From NCBI RefSeq assembly GCF_008831285.2, contig NC_045150.1, forward strand, positions 374,001-438,000: a DNA stretch of 64,000 bases. Reading direction: 5' to 3'. The position numbers and the translations under genes are program-made. Below are positions 25,201 to 38,900 of this stretch, one piece after another. Each line of letters begins with the position of its first letter. Position 1 is the first letter of the stretch. The notes beneath the pieces were generated by a model. That model made no database searches. It was not told the origin of the DNA and saw only the letters and a list, made by a program, of their open reading frames with translations. The DNA comes from Nymphaea colorata. Lineage: Eukaryota > Streptophyta > Magnoliopsida > Nymphaeales > Nymphaeaceae.

Positions 25201-28200
25201 CCCCGACATCCACACAGTCAGTACTAACTACTAACAACTGAGGAGGCTAACTCCGCCATCCCAATGCAGTAACTTAACAATAAAAAATCGAAGAGAATAC
25301 GCTTGTGACACGCAGCAGCGCAGCAATTGAACAAACAACAACTGCACCAGAGGATAATACCAGTGAGAGGTCTGTTGCTGATTACAGTGAGAGAACTGGG
25401 AGGCAACACAGCAGATGGGTCGGCTGACTGTAGAGAGAGGTCGGGCAATGCTATAGCCTCAAGTGAAGGCTCGCAACAGTACGGGCAACTGTTGTTTAGA
25501 TAGACGGTGTTCTCAGGCGCTGGTAGCTAAGGCGGTGGCTCACACGGTGGACGACAACTGGACACTGTGCAACAGGCGGGAGTTGTGTAGCAGGCGGAGG
25601 TTATGCAGCTCAAACGGGACGATGGGCAACATAAGACCAGAGACAGAGACGTCGTGCAGGATAGGCGACGGCGTGCAGGACAGGCGACGGTGGGCAACAA
25701 AAGACTAGCGACAGGGGACCACTGTTGACAACGGAAGCTCAGGCGATGGCAACAGGGTCTCGACGACAACGATGACAGCTGAGGACGACGCCGTGTGCAG
25801 CAAGCTGACGACGAAAAAAAAGGAAAAATAAACGATCCCGTACGCCACGCTCAAACAGGCTGCAGCACAGGCGACGACATGGGCAGTGACAGAGGATGGA
25901 AGCTGCTCATAAATTTGTGGCTCTGATACCATGTAGAAATAAGCACCACACACATGAACACACGATCGAATGTGGAAAAACCCCTCACAAAACGAGGAAA
26001 AACCATGCGAGATGAGAAGGTAGTGAACGGTGCCCACTAGTAGTCGTCACACCCTCTCACTCTTAAACTTTATTCACCTTTGAAACAAGAGGTTACGAGA
26101 CATGTTTAAGAGCTAAGTCACATGGGTACTTCAGTAAGGTCCACGTACCCGTGTCGTCGTACTCGTACCCAAAACGGGTACTTGGACTCACTTGGGCACC
26201 TTTATATTCAAAATGCTTAATTTTACTTTGATTTAATTTTTTCCACTTTACTTTTCATTCTATTCTTAGAGTTATTGTTCATTAACATATAATGTTTTTA
26301 TTTATATCACTTGTTTACTAAAATGTTGCTTTCACTTTGATTTTTTTGTGTTATTTTGCATATATGTATATATATCCTGCCGTACCACCGTACCCACATT
26401 TTTTAAAGTTTTCGTGTCCGTATCTCCCCATACCCATACCCATGTGACTTAGTTTAAGAGACATAGTACTGGGTCGGGTCTGGACCCAAACCCGACCCAC
26501 AAACAATCATCAACAAACCAAAATTTTGTGCTTTTTGGGCCTTGGTGCATATTTACTGGGTATTCTTCGTGATTGGCCTTTAGTGACATTTTCCTTTCTT
26601 CTTTGGGTTGGTTGTGCATGTTTTGCAGGCATTTTTACAGTTAACTGGGAAGATCCACAAAACTGAAATTGTACCATGAGGATCTAGGTAATTGAATATA
26701 TTTTCAGATTTGAGTTTGATATAGTATTTTTCTAATTTATTGTTTACTTATACTTTGTTTCACGTGTCCTTAAATTTACAGTGGAATAAATTTGAGAATA
26801 GATGCCCACATCTAAAAAAACTTGCAGTTAAAATCCTCAACAGTACATGCAACGCAAGCAGATTTGAGAAGAACTAGTGTTTTTCGGTAAGAAAAGAAAT
26901 AGGCCTGATGTAACACAGACATCCATTTTTATGTTCCATACTGTAGGCAGATGAGAGAAAGGTACTGTACATGGAAATTCAACAGGTTTTGTTGACTGTG
27001 TATTATAATGATAAAATGGATGAAGGAAAAAGACAACACAAAAGGAAGAGGTTGAAGCAGAAGATCAGATCAACAAAATAAGAGGGATAGAAACCATATT
27101 TGGCAGTTATCAGGTAGAGTTAACAGAATGCCCTACAAGAGAGAGAGAGAGATTTGACCATCAGATGATAGGTAGAGTGCGTTTGCTACAATACACACCC
27201 TTGTTACACTTAACATAAAAACAAAATAAACACATATCTGTGTGTGTGCGCACACACACACACACATATGGACATGTGAAAGCGGTGTTAATCAAACTTT
27301 TAACAATGAAGTTGGTTGTGTCAAATTGAAACAACCAAAGCATATCCAAATAAAGTAAATCTGCAAACATATAACTCCTTTGAAGGTCAAGAAGTTACTG
27401 TTAGTTTTCGAACTAAAATCACCAAAAGCCACTTTGTTACTTTCATAAAGTGCATGTTTTTGCATGACCACCCAGATAAAACATAAGTTGACTAGTTCTC
27501 AGAACTTAAAAGCCACTTTGTGGATTCTGTCACAAAGATCAAACTGGGATATTTTCAGCTTACCTGTTCATGGGAACCTTATGCATAGACATATTCTATG
27601 GTTGATCTACCCTTCAGTTACTGGACTTGAGGAAATGGAAAGGTCCAAATACAAGTCACATGGTTTGTTGATACCATAATGTTGCATTAAAATCCATACA
27701 TACAAACATGTATATATGCGAGTTCATCAAGTTCCTATCATATAGATGGAACATGCAGGCATTGGGATCTGATATAAGACAATGCCCACGCACGCTGACA
27801 CAGAACATCCATATCCCTTCAATGAGTGACTCTCAACTATGCAGGTCTGAGATTTTCTGAATACCTTGATCAACCATTAACAATCAAGGACGTATGAAGT
27901 TCACCCTTCAGATAACATACAAAAATACAGAAGAAAACAAGACAATGTCTCAAGGCCCTCAACATCAAAAGTATCAAACAAGAGTGTGTAATGCATATAA
28001 ACATGCCTTTCCAACTCGAGCATTATATTGCTCAAATCTGGAGCAGACAATTTAGCATGAATTTTGCACTCTATCACATAGTACCAAAATGTTGTTCACA
28101 ACAGTGTACAGCTCCATCAGAAACAAGGTTAATGTGTAAAAGGTTGGAAATGTATCTTGTTTAAACTGCCACCAACCTTTCAAAAACCCTTGAGAAATTG

Positions 28201-29491
28201 CATCATTATAATTTCCTTGTGCATAGTGTGCAAGACCAAGTCGGCTATATGCCTTGCTGTAGTTTGGATCAATATAGATTGATTTCTCACAGTCATCAAT
28301 GGCCTCGAGATACTTTTGAATCTGCGTGTATGCAGCCGCCCTGAAAACAGAAACAGAGACCTCAAAAAAATCACAAACACTTCAAATGAGAAAGAAAGCA
28401 ATCACATTTCAAATTTAGTAACTATGGAAAAAAAAAGAAGAGTGGGAAGTTCTAAGAAAATAAAAGTAACTAAACTCAATGGTATAAGACAAGTAAATGA
28501 AAACACATGAAGATTCAGCAACAAATTTGGGAAAAGAAAGAAAGTAATTAGTACATAACATAGGAAGGGCTCCATTACTATGGTGCCCTTGTCCAGCAGA
28601 AATAGAGGAAAAGGAGAAAGGAGAAAAGAGGAGGAAGAAGAAAGAAGATCGCCTGAAACGAAGCAGCCTTCTTCCTTGCAGCAAAGCTAATTTTTTGTTT
28701 ATAACATATTATGTACTGGACTTAGAGCCCTTTAAAATACAGATAAAGCATAACCCTGCCATTACGCCATCCAAACATATATGTATCTAGATTGGACCCA
28801 AATGCAATTACATTATACCTCCCTCGAATTGTGTATAGTCCTCTATCATGGACAACTTGTTTGCTACTTTGTTGGAAAGCCACAAGTACTGTTTTCCTAG
28901 GTGTATTTAGTGAACAAGTCAGTAACTTAACTTTCTATTCGAAGATGATGAGGCTCAATTTCCTTCATCCTTCTATTTGATGAAGTGCTGGCGTATCCCG
29001 ATATGCTTTTTGTGACTACCATAAACTAGTAAGCCAATGTCAATATCACTTTGACTGCCACACAGTGAGAGATTGAGAAACTTTTTCCCCAAGTCAGCTA
29101 GCAGGTGTTTGATCAAGTAGCTTCAGCTGTCCCAGCAGCCATAGATCTCTATTCAGCTTAATACTAAATCTAGCAACAACCCTTTATTTCATGCTACTCT
29201 AGAGACTGGGTTTCTCTTAATAAATACACAACATTTGGAAATCAATCTTCTTTTATCTAGATACCCCAATCTATGCCCATCAAGCCCAAAAACAGGTATT
29301 TATGAAAATCGGATGCTTAAAAATGCAAAATTGTGAACATTAGAGCATGAGAACGGAAATGAAATTATGCACTAAAAAAAGGAGGAAATCTGGAAATATA
29401 TTTATGTTTCTCATAAACCTAAAAAATTTATATTATGGAACATCAAGTTTTTGGATGAGAGACAAATTAGAAGACTTTAAAGGAGTGCATG

Positions 29492-29542
<51 letters not shown>

Positions 29543-32500
29543 CGAGAGAGAGAGAGAGAGAGAAGGGGGACTTTTGGAAACAAACCACAAAAAAAGCTAA
29601 GAATGGTAAAAATTTCTCATTTAGAGATTCTTGGGTTTAATTAATGCATACATTGGATGGATGTTCAGTAAAATGTGTATGCATATATAAATAGGTTGAC
29701 AATCAAGATATATATAAGAGAAGAATTCTGGATTTGGACCAGGGTCCAAATCCAAATCAAATTAATGTTAAGGCATTCCCCTTTTCTGAACTGAGAAATA
29801 AAAGGGGCCTTACTCGTTCTAGGTTGTAGAAAGATTGAGAGAGATTGAAAAAGTAAGATTGACAGAGTGAGGATTTTAAGAGAGGGAGTTAGAGAAAAGG
29901 CAAGGGTTTTAACACGAGAGAGAGTTGAGAGACAACGAGAGAGGGCTGCTCGGTGCAGCCATTGTGCAAGAAAAAAAAAAGGCAGATAGTGTCTCACAGC
30001 AGAGAAGAAGAAGAAGGAGAAGAGGAAAGGGGCAGAGGAAGAAGAATAGAAAGAAGAGGAAGACGGAGGAGAAAAAAGAAGAAGCAGAAGAAAAGGAAGA
30101 GAAGGAGGACAAAGAAGAAGAAAGATAAGAGAAAGAAGAGGAAGGGATTGCATTGATATTTGATAGTGTAAGATCATGCACGTACCTACCTACGTATGAT
30201 CCCTCATATTTTTAGTTTCCAGATCTTAGCCCTTACCCTAGAGGGTTACATATTTATCTAGTTTGTCATCATACTTTGAAGGCTCAACCTTCTATTGTTT
30301 TCTCTTTTTCAAGTCCCAACAGACCATGATAGGAGGTTGATTAGAGGGTGTAGCTCACATTCCACTAGGAAGTTGTGTGCATTATTGTGTTGGTCAGTCG
30401 TGTGTTGCTTTTTTGGTCCATGAATGTCTTTTTGGTTTGAAACATCATTGTTTTGTTATGGGGTTACTTATGTTCATGTAAAGTTGTTTTTGTACAACCT
30501 TTTGTGCATAAATGAAATATTTAGCCCTATTCTTATTTTGAAATAGTAGGTCTGCTTTGACTGTTGTATCATTGTACCATGATGGCTTGTGCTCAAAGAA
30601 AAAAAAAAGGTGAATAATAATGGTGCGACAAAAAGTGTTTTTAAATAGAAAACTGACCAAAGAAGTGTATGTGGAAGCTCCTCCTGGAATGAACATTTAT
30701 GGAAAGGTGCTTCATTGAAAAAAAAAAAAAGCTCTCTATGGTCTTAAACAAGCACCAAAAACATGTTTTGACAGATATAGCGATATAATGATAAAAATGT
30801 GGCTTTCACTCTTGCCATGCTGGCACTCAAAAAAAATCTGAAAATAGAATTGTAATTCTTTTATTATATGTTGATGATATGATCATCACTGGAAGTGATA
30901 ATAATGGAATTAAGGAAATCAATAGTCCCTTAAAAGGACAGTTTGAAATGACAGACTTGGGATATTTAACCTATTTCTTTGGAATAGAGGCAGCCTATTC
31001 CAACAGAGGATATTTTCTATCATAACCAAAGTTTGCTTTAGATATTGTTGCAAGATATTGTTTAATAGATGATCAGGAAGTTGAAACTCCAGAAGTTCTT
31101 GGATCAATAATGAAAATTGATGATGGGTCCTTGTAAAGAATCCTACTCCCTATAGACAATTGATTGGAGCTTTTATTATTTAAATATCAGCAGGTCAAAT
31201 ATTTTTCACGCTGTGCATGTGGAAGTCGGTTTCAACATAATCCTACATTTGTGCACATGAGTGCTGTTCTATGTCACATGGGTGCGGGTATGGTATGGGT
31301 ACGGGTACAACGATACGGGTTTAGGTACGGCAATTTTGAAAATTATGGGTACGAAGATACGACAAACTTTTAAATTCTCAAAAATGATAAAATGAAAAAA
31401 AAACATTAAAAGTTCATAAGTGTAATCCCATAAAAAAGTCTACAAACAAAATAATAAAAAGATGCAAAACAAAAAATATATAATGATCAGAAATATCAAA
31501 GAATAAAACAATAAGCAATCAGCTGTTACAGAAAAGTGAGAAAACCGATCATGATCAGGCTATCACTCTTCATTTAGGCTTGTGCACAAGCTTGGCTGAT
31601 CGGTAGCATCACTTCTTTTGGTTGATGAAGAGAATTGAAAGAAATAGCTGATAGATTCATCAAATTTTTAAATTTTAGTCAAAAGTGGCAGAAACCAAAC
31701 AAAACTGGCAAGCGGAAATAGCCTATAGAAATAAAATGCAACCAAACAAAGGTGGCAGCAAAAGATAAACACATAAAATCAAACAAAACATCAAAATGTA
31801 TACAAATCTATAGATTTTCAGTTCAATCTTCAAATAAAAACATCCCCAAATCAAAAAAAAGAAAAAACCCCTAATAAAAAAACGTAACCCTAAGTTGTAA
31901 TAGTGAAACAAATAAAAAAAACACTTAACCTATCTGCCGCCAATTGCCGTCATGCACCGCCGGACGTCATCGCCAACAACCGTTATCGCTCTACTGCTCC
32001 ACTGTGGAACAGCCACAATGCCGGTCCAGGTCGAGCTGAAGAGCTGGACCTTTCACAATATAAAAATTTATCGTTTGGATTGGGTCTAACTCATACCCGA
32101 TCCAACCCGTACCCAACATTCTCACTGTACCAGCATACCGGAGCGGGTACGTGGGACCATCCCACGTACCCATGTCACATAGGTGTTGTATTGAATAATA
32201 AAATATGTTAAAGGAACTCTATCAAGTGGTTTATGTTTATCATCTTCATTAAGTTTGACGGCCTGTGATTGGGGAAGTGATACACATAATCGGCACTCCA
32301 CCACTAAATTTTGTGTCTTTTTAGGTGATTGGCTGATATGATAGAGGGGTAAAAGGCAACAAAAAGTTTCATTATCCTCAATTGAGGCAAAATACCGAGT
32401 TATAATGACAACAATAACAAAATGTATGGTTAAAGCAGTTAATTCAAGATATGGGAGTTCTTCACCAACAGTCGATATATCTTTGTTGTGATATCAAGAT

Positions 32501-32927
32501 TGCTATTTATAGCTAGTAACTACACTTTTCACGAAAGAACTAAACATATGGAGATGAACTATTATTATGTTAGAGAGGAATATTTGAAGAGGACCATGGC
32601 TTACCATATGTCAAAGAATTAATTAGAAGACTTCTTTAATGTGCTCCTAGATGTAATTTCTAATTGATCAAACTTTCTATCATGACACCATAGTAACTAT
32701 GCTTTTCATGAAAAAACTAAAAAAATAGAGATGAACTATCACTCTGTTCGGGAGGAATATCTGAGGAGAACCATGGACTTACCACATGTCAACTTAGAGA
32801 ATTAATTAGCAGACTGCCAGACTTCTCAACAAAAGCACTATGTACTCCAAGATTTAATTTCTTATTGGCAAACCTTTTGTCATTACACTGGGTGGGGGGT
32901 GGTGTTAGAAAAACCATGTATACACAA

Positions 32928-32960
<33 letters not shown>

Positions 32961-35900
32961 ACCTTATCATGTATGCATTTATACATACCTGTATACATAC
33001 CATTGAAATAGAAAACGTGTTTTATTCAAAAAACACAAAAAAGACCTTCAAAACAAGTCAGCTGAAAACATGTGTTTCTTTTAAAACACAAAAAATGTGT
33101 ATTATTCACATTTTTTCCTGTTTTTTGTCATGTGTCTTACATTTTTTAACTACCATATTTTTATTTTCACATTTTTATATTTTATTTTTATTTTTGAACT
33201 TCTTTAAAGCATGCTGAGATTTTCAACTTTACCATATTATACCCGAGAAAACCTCACTGTTTTATACCGAAAACAAAATTTGTAACAATGATATATACAT
33301 ATATATATATATATATATTAGAAATATACATAGGAATGTGTATTTTTATTTTTTTCTAGTTTACCACGAGTTTTGCTTTTACTTTTAAAGGGCTATTGTC
33401 TGGTCAGGTCTGGACTTTGACCAGACTGATCTAGCTGTTGCCGGTTGGACAGTTCCAACGGCTCTAATTTGAGATGTTGGAACTGTTCCAATAGTTAGTT
33501 CTCTCCCCCTCTTTTGTAACCTATATATAGGGGATTTCTCCCCTCTTGGACACATCCTTTTCAGATTCTTATTAGCTTTACTCTCAATAATATTTAGTTT
33601 TATGTGCCTTAGTGCACTTTCCATGTTGTGATTGGTCTCTCTTGAATTTTCCTTGTTGAGAATCGCTTCTTGAAGATATTTGTCAAGTTGTTTGGACTTG
33701 ATTTGTGAGGCTGAAGAAACTTTTACAAACAGCACTTTCATTTTTACTTACACAACCCAGTTCACATAAAGGACGTATAAGAGAAAAGACTAGCTCGATC
33801 AACCCATAGTTAAGCTGAAAAAATCATGAATAAAGGAGGTGTTCACCTGTTGCAATAATATACAGCATTGTCCTCACAAAGTGCAATGGCAAATGTATAC
33901 AAGTCAATTGCATCTGAGTACAATTTTGATCGCATTGCATGATTACCTAGAACAAGGAGATAATATTCTCAGAATCGTAAGAATATCATCAAGGCACATT
34001 TCATTCAAATTCATGAGAGACCATGTGGCTTTCATGTACATGGAAGTGTGTGACAAGCCTCCTCATAAGAAGACAACGGTTGCCTCCGTCAGAGCAGTTC
34101 TGACCAGTTTGCTTACATAAACAAAACAATCAGTCGAAACTCGAACCCTTTCCTAGGTTTTAGGGCTCATTCCTAAACAAGCCACAGCAGAGCACTACAT
34201 GAGGAATCATTTGAGCTCAAATATGGAATTTTCTCTAAGATTAATACATTAATTTTGTATTAGTCTTAGACATACAATTATACAGGGGTAGCAGAATATG
34301 AGAACTAATAAGAACCACTATATAATAGCAGTTTGACTTGAAAGAGTTAGTTTTGTTTGGCAGATCGCAAGCCACAATCAGTTGTTTGGGCACCTAATGA
34401 TTGTTCTCATGAGAATATATGTAATGCATGCATGTATGTATAAATATCCTCCAGTAAGGTTGGCTCTCTCCTTTTCCATTCAAGTTTCTTTTACAAAATT
34501 AACAATGAGGGCACATCATCATCTGAAAAGTAAGGAGAAAACATAAACAGACATGAATTTGAATAACTAGAAAAAAAATTATAACCCAAAAAGATTCAAT
34601 TCACTGGCTTTAGTCCTTCGTTAAAACATGATACTTTTGTGAATCCTAGCCTCTTATGATTTTGGACATTGCCCACAAGTATCATTCTTGGGTTTTAATC
34701 AGCAGTTTTTTTCTCAGGTATTAATCAGGAAGTTTTTGTTTTTCTTGGGAAAATCCAAAGAATTCAAGAAACTTAAACAATTAAAACAAAGAACAACTAA
34801 AAAAAATGAAGATTTGAGTTTGCAACTAATTTTCTTACAAGAATTAATAAAAGCTTGAAGTATTTTAATATCATGTTGAAAGAAACCTAAAAAATTTTAA
34901 ATATGTTAAACAATATTTTTGCTGCATTTACATTTTGATGTTTCTTTCAAGAAACTCAATTTTCCTTTTCCATTTTCCTTTTTTTTTTTTTTGAAAAAAG
35001 AATGTTGATACTTGTGACAGTAGTCTGGACATGGAAATCACATCCATACAATTAGTTTTACAGAAAGCACATATGCATACAGATGCCCCATGCAAAATTG
35101 AGATTAAGCCCTGTGAGGACGAATATGACTGTTCAAGCTTGGTTAGACGTCAACAGGGATCAAACAGGATGGACCCAGTCTAGGAATAGCTTGTGCTCAG
35201 CACTACCTACAAATGCCCATAAATGAAAGAAGACATGCATGTGGATGCACATGCATGAGAGAGAGAGCTTTTGCTAAACAAGAGTAACTATCAACATGAG
35301 GAAAACACAAAAAGGTTGAAGACAATTTACCTAGTGATTTTAGTGCTTCTGCTAGGTTCTTAGGGTTAAGCTTTTGGCAGCTAGAGTTCTCCATCTCCTA
35401 GAGCATAATCATCAATGGAGCACAAGATAACATTAGCACATAAACAAAGAGAAACAAATATTCCCTACTTGAATAAAGAATTTCAAAATAAAAGGAGATT
35501 GGAGCCTTCCAAACAGGAAGGATAACCACCACAATTCCAAAATGGAAAACCCAACTGAATACAATTGTTGATTCTTTATTTCAAATATGATCTGGATTTA
35601 ATCCAATCTCTATATGCTGATGCCAAATCCAATTTAGCCAACTTCTCAACAACTTACCTCAAATTGAGCATCGCTCTTGACCATACTTTACTATCTTTTT
35701 CAGAATAATCACTTCTTTTTTCCTTTCAATGTTGCATAAATGTATCCACTATCCACTACTTGGTTTTCAGTTTTGACAAATTATGATTCAAATTCCTGAT
35801 CTTCTATCTTTTGTCATATGAAGTACTGGTTGATCACTCTCTGTTCCATCTCCAATGCCAAAAGGATTAACTGAGATCTTCATAGCACATTGATTAAGAA

Positions 35901-38900
35901 AAAACAACAAATTCCTTGGAATTCTGTCTCAGAAGCTCCAACAAGAAGTGTCTTGATCAAACTACTGTCACAAAAACGTGTCTTATTGGAAAAAGAGGCG
36001 TATAATACGGCAAAACATAGTCAGCCATATAAAACCTGTACAAAATGCGTCTTTTTCAAAAAAACATCAGAAAATAAAAATACGTCAAAAAAATGTGTAT
36101 TATGTGTGTATTATACCCATTTTTTTGCGTTTTTTCATATTTTTTATGATTTTTTATTTTTTTATAATTTTTAAGATTTATTAAATATTTTAATTTTTTA
36201 AAAAATTTGCCAAGATTTTCCCGTTTTATTCCTGAGATATACAACTTTGCCGTATTATACCCATCTTTTTCCTCGCCGTCCAATACACGTACACGTGTTT
36301 TGTGATAATTCATCAAAGTAATTTCTGAAGTAAAAAGATTTGCACTTGGCTTCCATACCAGAGCTAGCAAAGGTCCTAGCTTTCTAGTAGCAATCTAACT
36401 CATATGGCTCACATACCCATGTCAATATGCCACTTTCAGGATGTGGGGCTTCCAAAAGGCAAGTGGACATGCATTGGATTGGATATCGATCTATCAAGAC
36501 TAAAAACTTATTTTGTAAACCGTGTAATGTGGCTGCAAACAGGGTCTGCACCCACATCAGTGCAACATGAGTGCAGGTATGGGTCCAAGGGTGGCCCAGG
36601 ATGCAAATCCTGCATAGACAGCCACACTAAATTGTTTTTACCCTATGTCACACAAACTCTTCAAAAAAGGGGCTGCACCCGTGTCGACATGACGCTGGTG
36701 CTGCTCCGACACGCACCCTAACCGCGTCCTTTCTTATGCAAGTTCAAAATATTTTCCATTTTTTTTACATCTACCAGTCCCTTTCTTTCTTTATGTATAG
36801 TAATAAAAGTAAAAAGAAAAGACAAATTAAGCTAAGAAACAAGCTAAAATTATGTATATATTATGAAAACATACATTTATATATATAAATTAAATATATT
36901 ATATATATACATCCTCGCTGCACCCTCACACTCAAATTTTGGGATACGTCACACCGGCACCCACACCACGCACTCATGTGACATTGTTTTTACCAGATTA
37001 AGGTGTGCGCTCGACTCATGTCAATGGCAAGTAGGGTGAGGTCAATCCTTATGAGGTCCAAAATTAACCTTGTTTAAGCCTTCAAAAAGAAGGATATAGG
37101 GTTCAATGAGAATCCCTTTCCCCCTTTTGAGCTTGTTGCCTTCTCTCCTAGTCTCAAACACAACTTCCCCTAAATTCACCATCAACAACGGGCAATTTGC
37201 AAACAGTGAGCCAACAAGGGGCAACCCATCTTTCGTTCTCTCTCCAATGCTCACTCACCATTGAAACATCACAACTTCTCATCTCCAGCAATCTCTCTCT
37301 GTCTCCCTCTCTCGCTCCAGTGCTCCTCTCTTTGCAACCACCTTCTTCTCTCTCCACGACCACCATAGCTTCCCCTTTTCTCCAGTGGCCTGTACCTCTC
37401 TAACTCCCCTTATTCTCTGGTGGACTGGTGTAACAACCCGACCCACTCCTGGGCTCGGGCCCCTGGTTCTACGGATCCCAACCCGCCCCCTCAACAAGGT
37501 TACGAACCAGGACAATCATCTTATTAATGACCCCCCTTTATAAGCCCTTGAATTACAATCTTCAATACGAGACTAAACTTATTAGGGGTGTTACAATCCA
37601 CCCCCTTTAAGGCGCACGCGCCTGTGCGTGTGGGACCTTAGGTTTCTAGTGTTGAACCGGCTCTTATACCACTGTAACAACTCAACCCACTTCTGGGCTT
37701 GGGCCCTTGGTTCGGCGGATCCTAACCCGCCCCCTAGCAGTGTCGGCTCCAACCTCAAAAAGGTTAGGAACCAGGACAATCATCTCATTAATGAGCCCAT
37801 TTATGAGCCCTTGAAGATCTATCACAATCTTCAATACGAGACTAAACTTATGGAGTGTTACAATATCGACTCGTGAGATCTGGTTTGTAGGCCAACAGTC
37901 GATCTCATGGAAACAGTTCAGAGATTTCTTCTTCAGCACTTACTTCCCAGCACATGCTAGAAACAAGAAGATGCAAGAATTTCTTGAGTTGCAGCAGAAT
38001 CATATGAGCTTGGAAGACTATGTTACTAAGTATCGGCACTTGGAGGTGTATTGCCCGCACCTCTACATCACAGATGAGGTCAGAGCAGACAAGTTTGTGC
38101 ATGGGTTGCGTGATGGACTGCGAAGTTTAAGCTTTCTGTTGTTTTATTTTTCAGGTTTTGGCGGACCCGAAGCAGCAGGTTGATCAGATGGCTGAACTCA
38201 CATCCTACTGGGGAGGCTTTGAGTCTATTGTAGCGCCGGCGCATCTTGTTTTGGTTTTATTGATGCTTGTTTTGTTAGGCAACAATGTTGTGACTTGGAG
38301 CATTTTTGTCATATGTATTATTGAGAAATATGAGGTGCTTTTTGGTATGAACTGAAATGATTACATAATGGAAAGTTTTCCCTAGTGTTCTGACTTGCAT
38401 AGCTCCTTTCCTTTTGAATCGTTGTGTCGTCGCATCTCAATGTTTTATGTTTTAACAAAAAAAAGGGGTTATTTGAGGGTCAAAGTGTTGGGGTGTGACA
38501 ACTGGTCCCTGCCTTTCTCTCCAGCAGCATCAGGCATCAGCCACCACAGCATGGAACTGAAGTTGTTGACGTGTCTTCTCTCCACGATCCACTATGTTCT
38601 GCTCTGCATGCATACATAGAGCTTACTATTTTATATACAATATGTAAGTTTATAATGTTTTTACCTGTTTTATGAACATGTTATATAAATATAGTTTTAC
38701 ATTATTTTACATGTTTTATTAACATGTTATATAAATCATGATTCTTTCATTTTTTCTTTTCCTGTTTGTCTATGCTATTTCTGTTGGCCTGTTAATACTT
38801 ACTTGTTTTCCTTGTGATATGCATACATAGCTTGTTTTACCATATATGATCTTTTCTATGCACACAATCTGCCAGATAAGTTTATACATGTGTCGCTATA

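Larger units (their letters stand above)
21772..26515 (-). mobile_element. Ty1/copia retrotransposon, internally deleted, with two nested insertions
   Basis: Order on the minus strand: 5' LTR (26515-25932), primer-binding site TGGTATCAGAGCC (25931-25919), a GC-rich leader, a short gag-like start, then directly the integrase C terminus, reverse transcriptase, RNase H, polypurine tract TTGAGGGGAG (22022-22013) and 3' LTR (22012-21772). The flanks share AACC, or AAACC if one base overlaps the LTR end, which fits a 5-base target duplication. Gag, protease and the integrase core are missing, and several stops are present, so it cannot move by itself. A 759-base hAT element sits in the reverse transcriptase and a 340-base MITE in the 5' LTR. 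It lies in SGTA intron 7, in the same transcriptional sense as SGTA. Confidence 0.9.
20455..28176 (-). other. SGTA intron 7 (7.7 kb)
   Basis: Holds a GC-rich 'gttgccctccctg' repeat block (20930-21420), the copia element at 21772-26515, and a (CA)n tract near 27247-27267. The donor is GTTGGT. The rest is AT-rich with nothing recognised. Confidence 0.85.
30630..32886 (+). pseudogene. Decayed copia reverse transcriptase / RNase H
   Basis: Plus-strand frames, with many stops and frame breaks, show [46 protein letters not shown], then after the inserted hAT element [33 protein letters not shown], and [12 protein letters not shown]. These are the copia reverse transcriptase (YVDD site kept) and RNase H in the usual order. 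The RNase H end is present twice in tandem. No LTRs were found for it. Confidence 0.85.
28341..33846 (-). other. SGTA intron 6 (5.5 kb)
   Basis: Holds a (TA)n/(GA)n tract, a long polypurine tract, a decayed copia reverse transcriptase/RNase H on the plus strand with a hAT insertion, a (CA)n tract, and an LTR-like stretch near the acceptor-distal end. Nothing recognised at 28341-29490. Confidence 0.85.

Noticed and set aside
29909-30181. Ser/Leu-rich (minus) and Arg/Lys/Glu-rich (plus) frames
   Set aside because: Both are produced by the polypurine tract. Several overlapping frames are open at once, which is a composition effect.
33385-33741. 118-residue minus-strand frame
   Set aside because: It lies opposite an LTR-like promoter region with a TATA box and has no recognisable domain.
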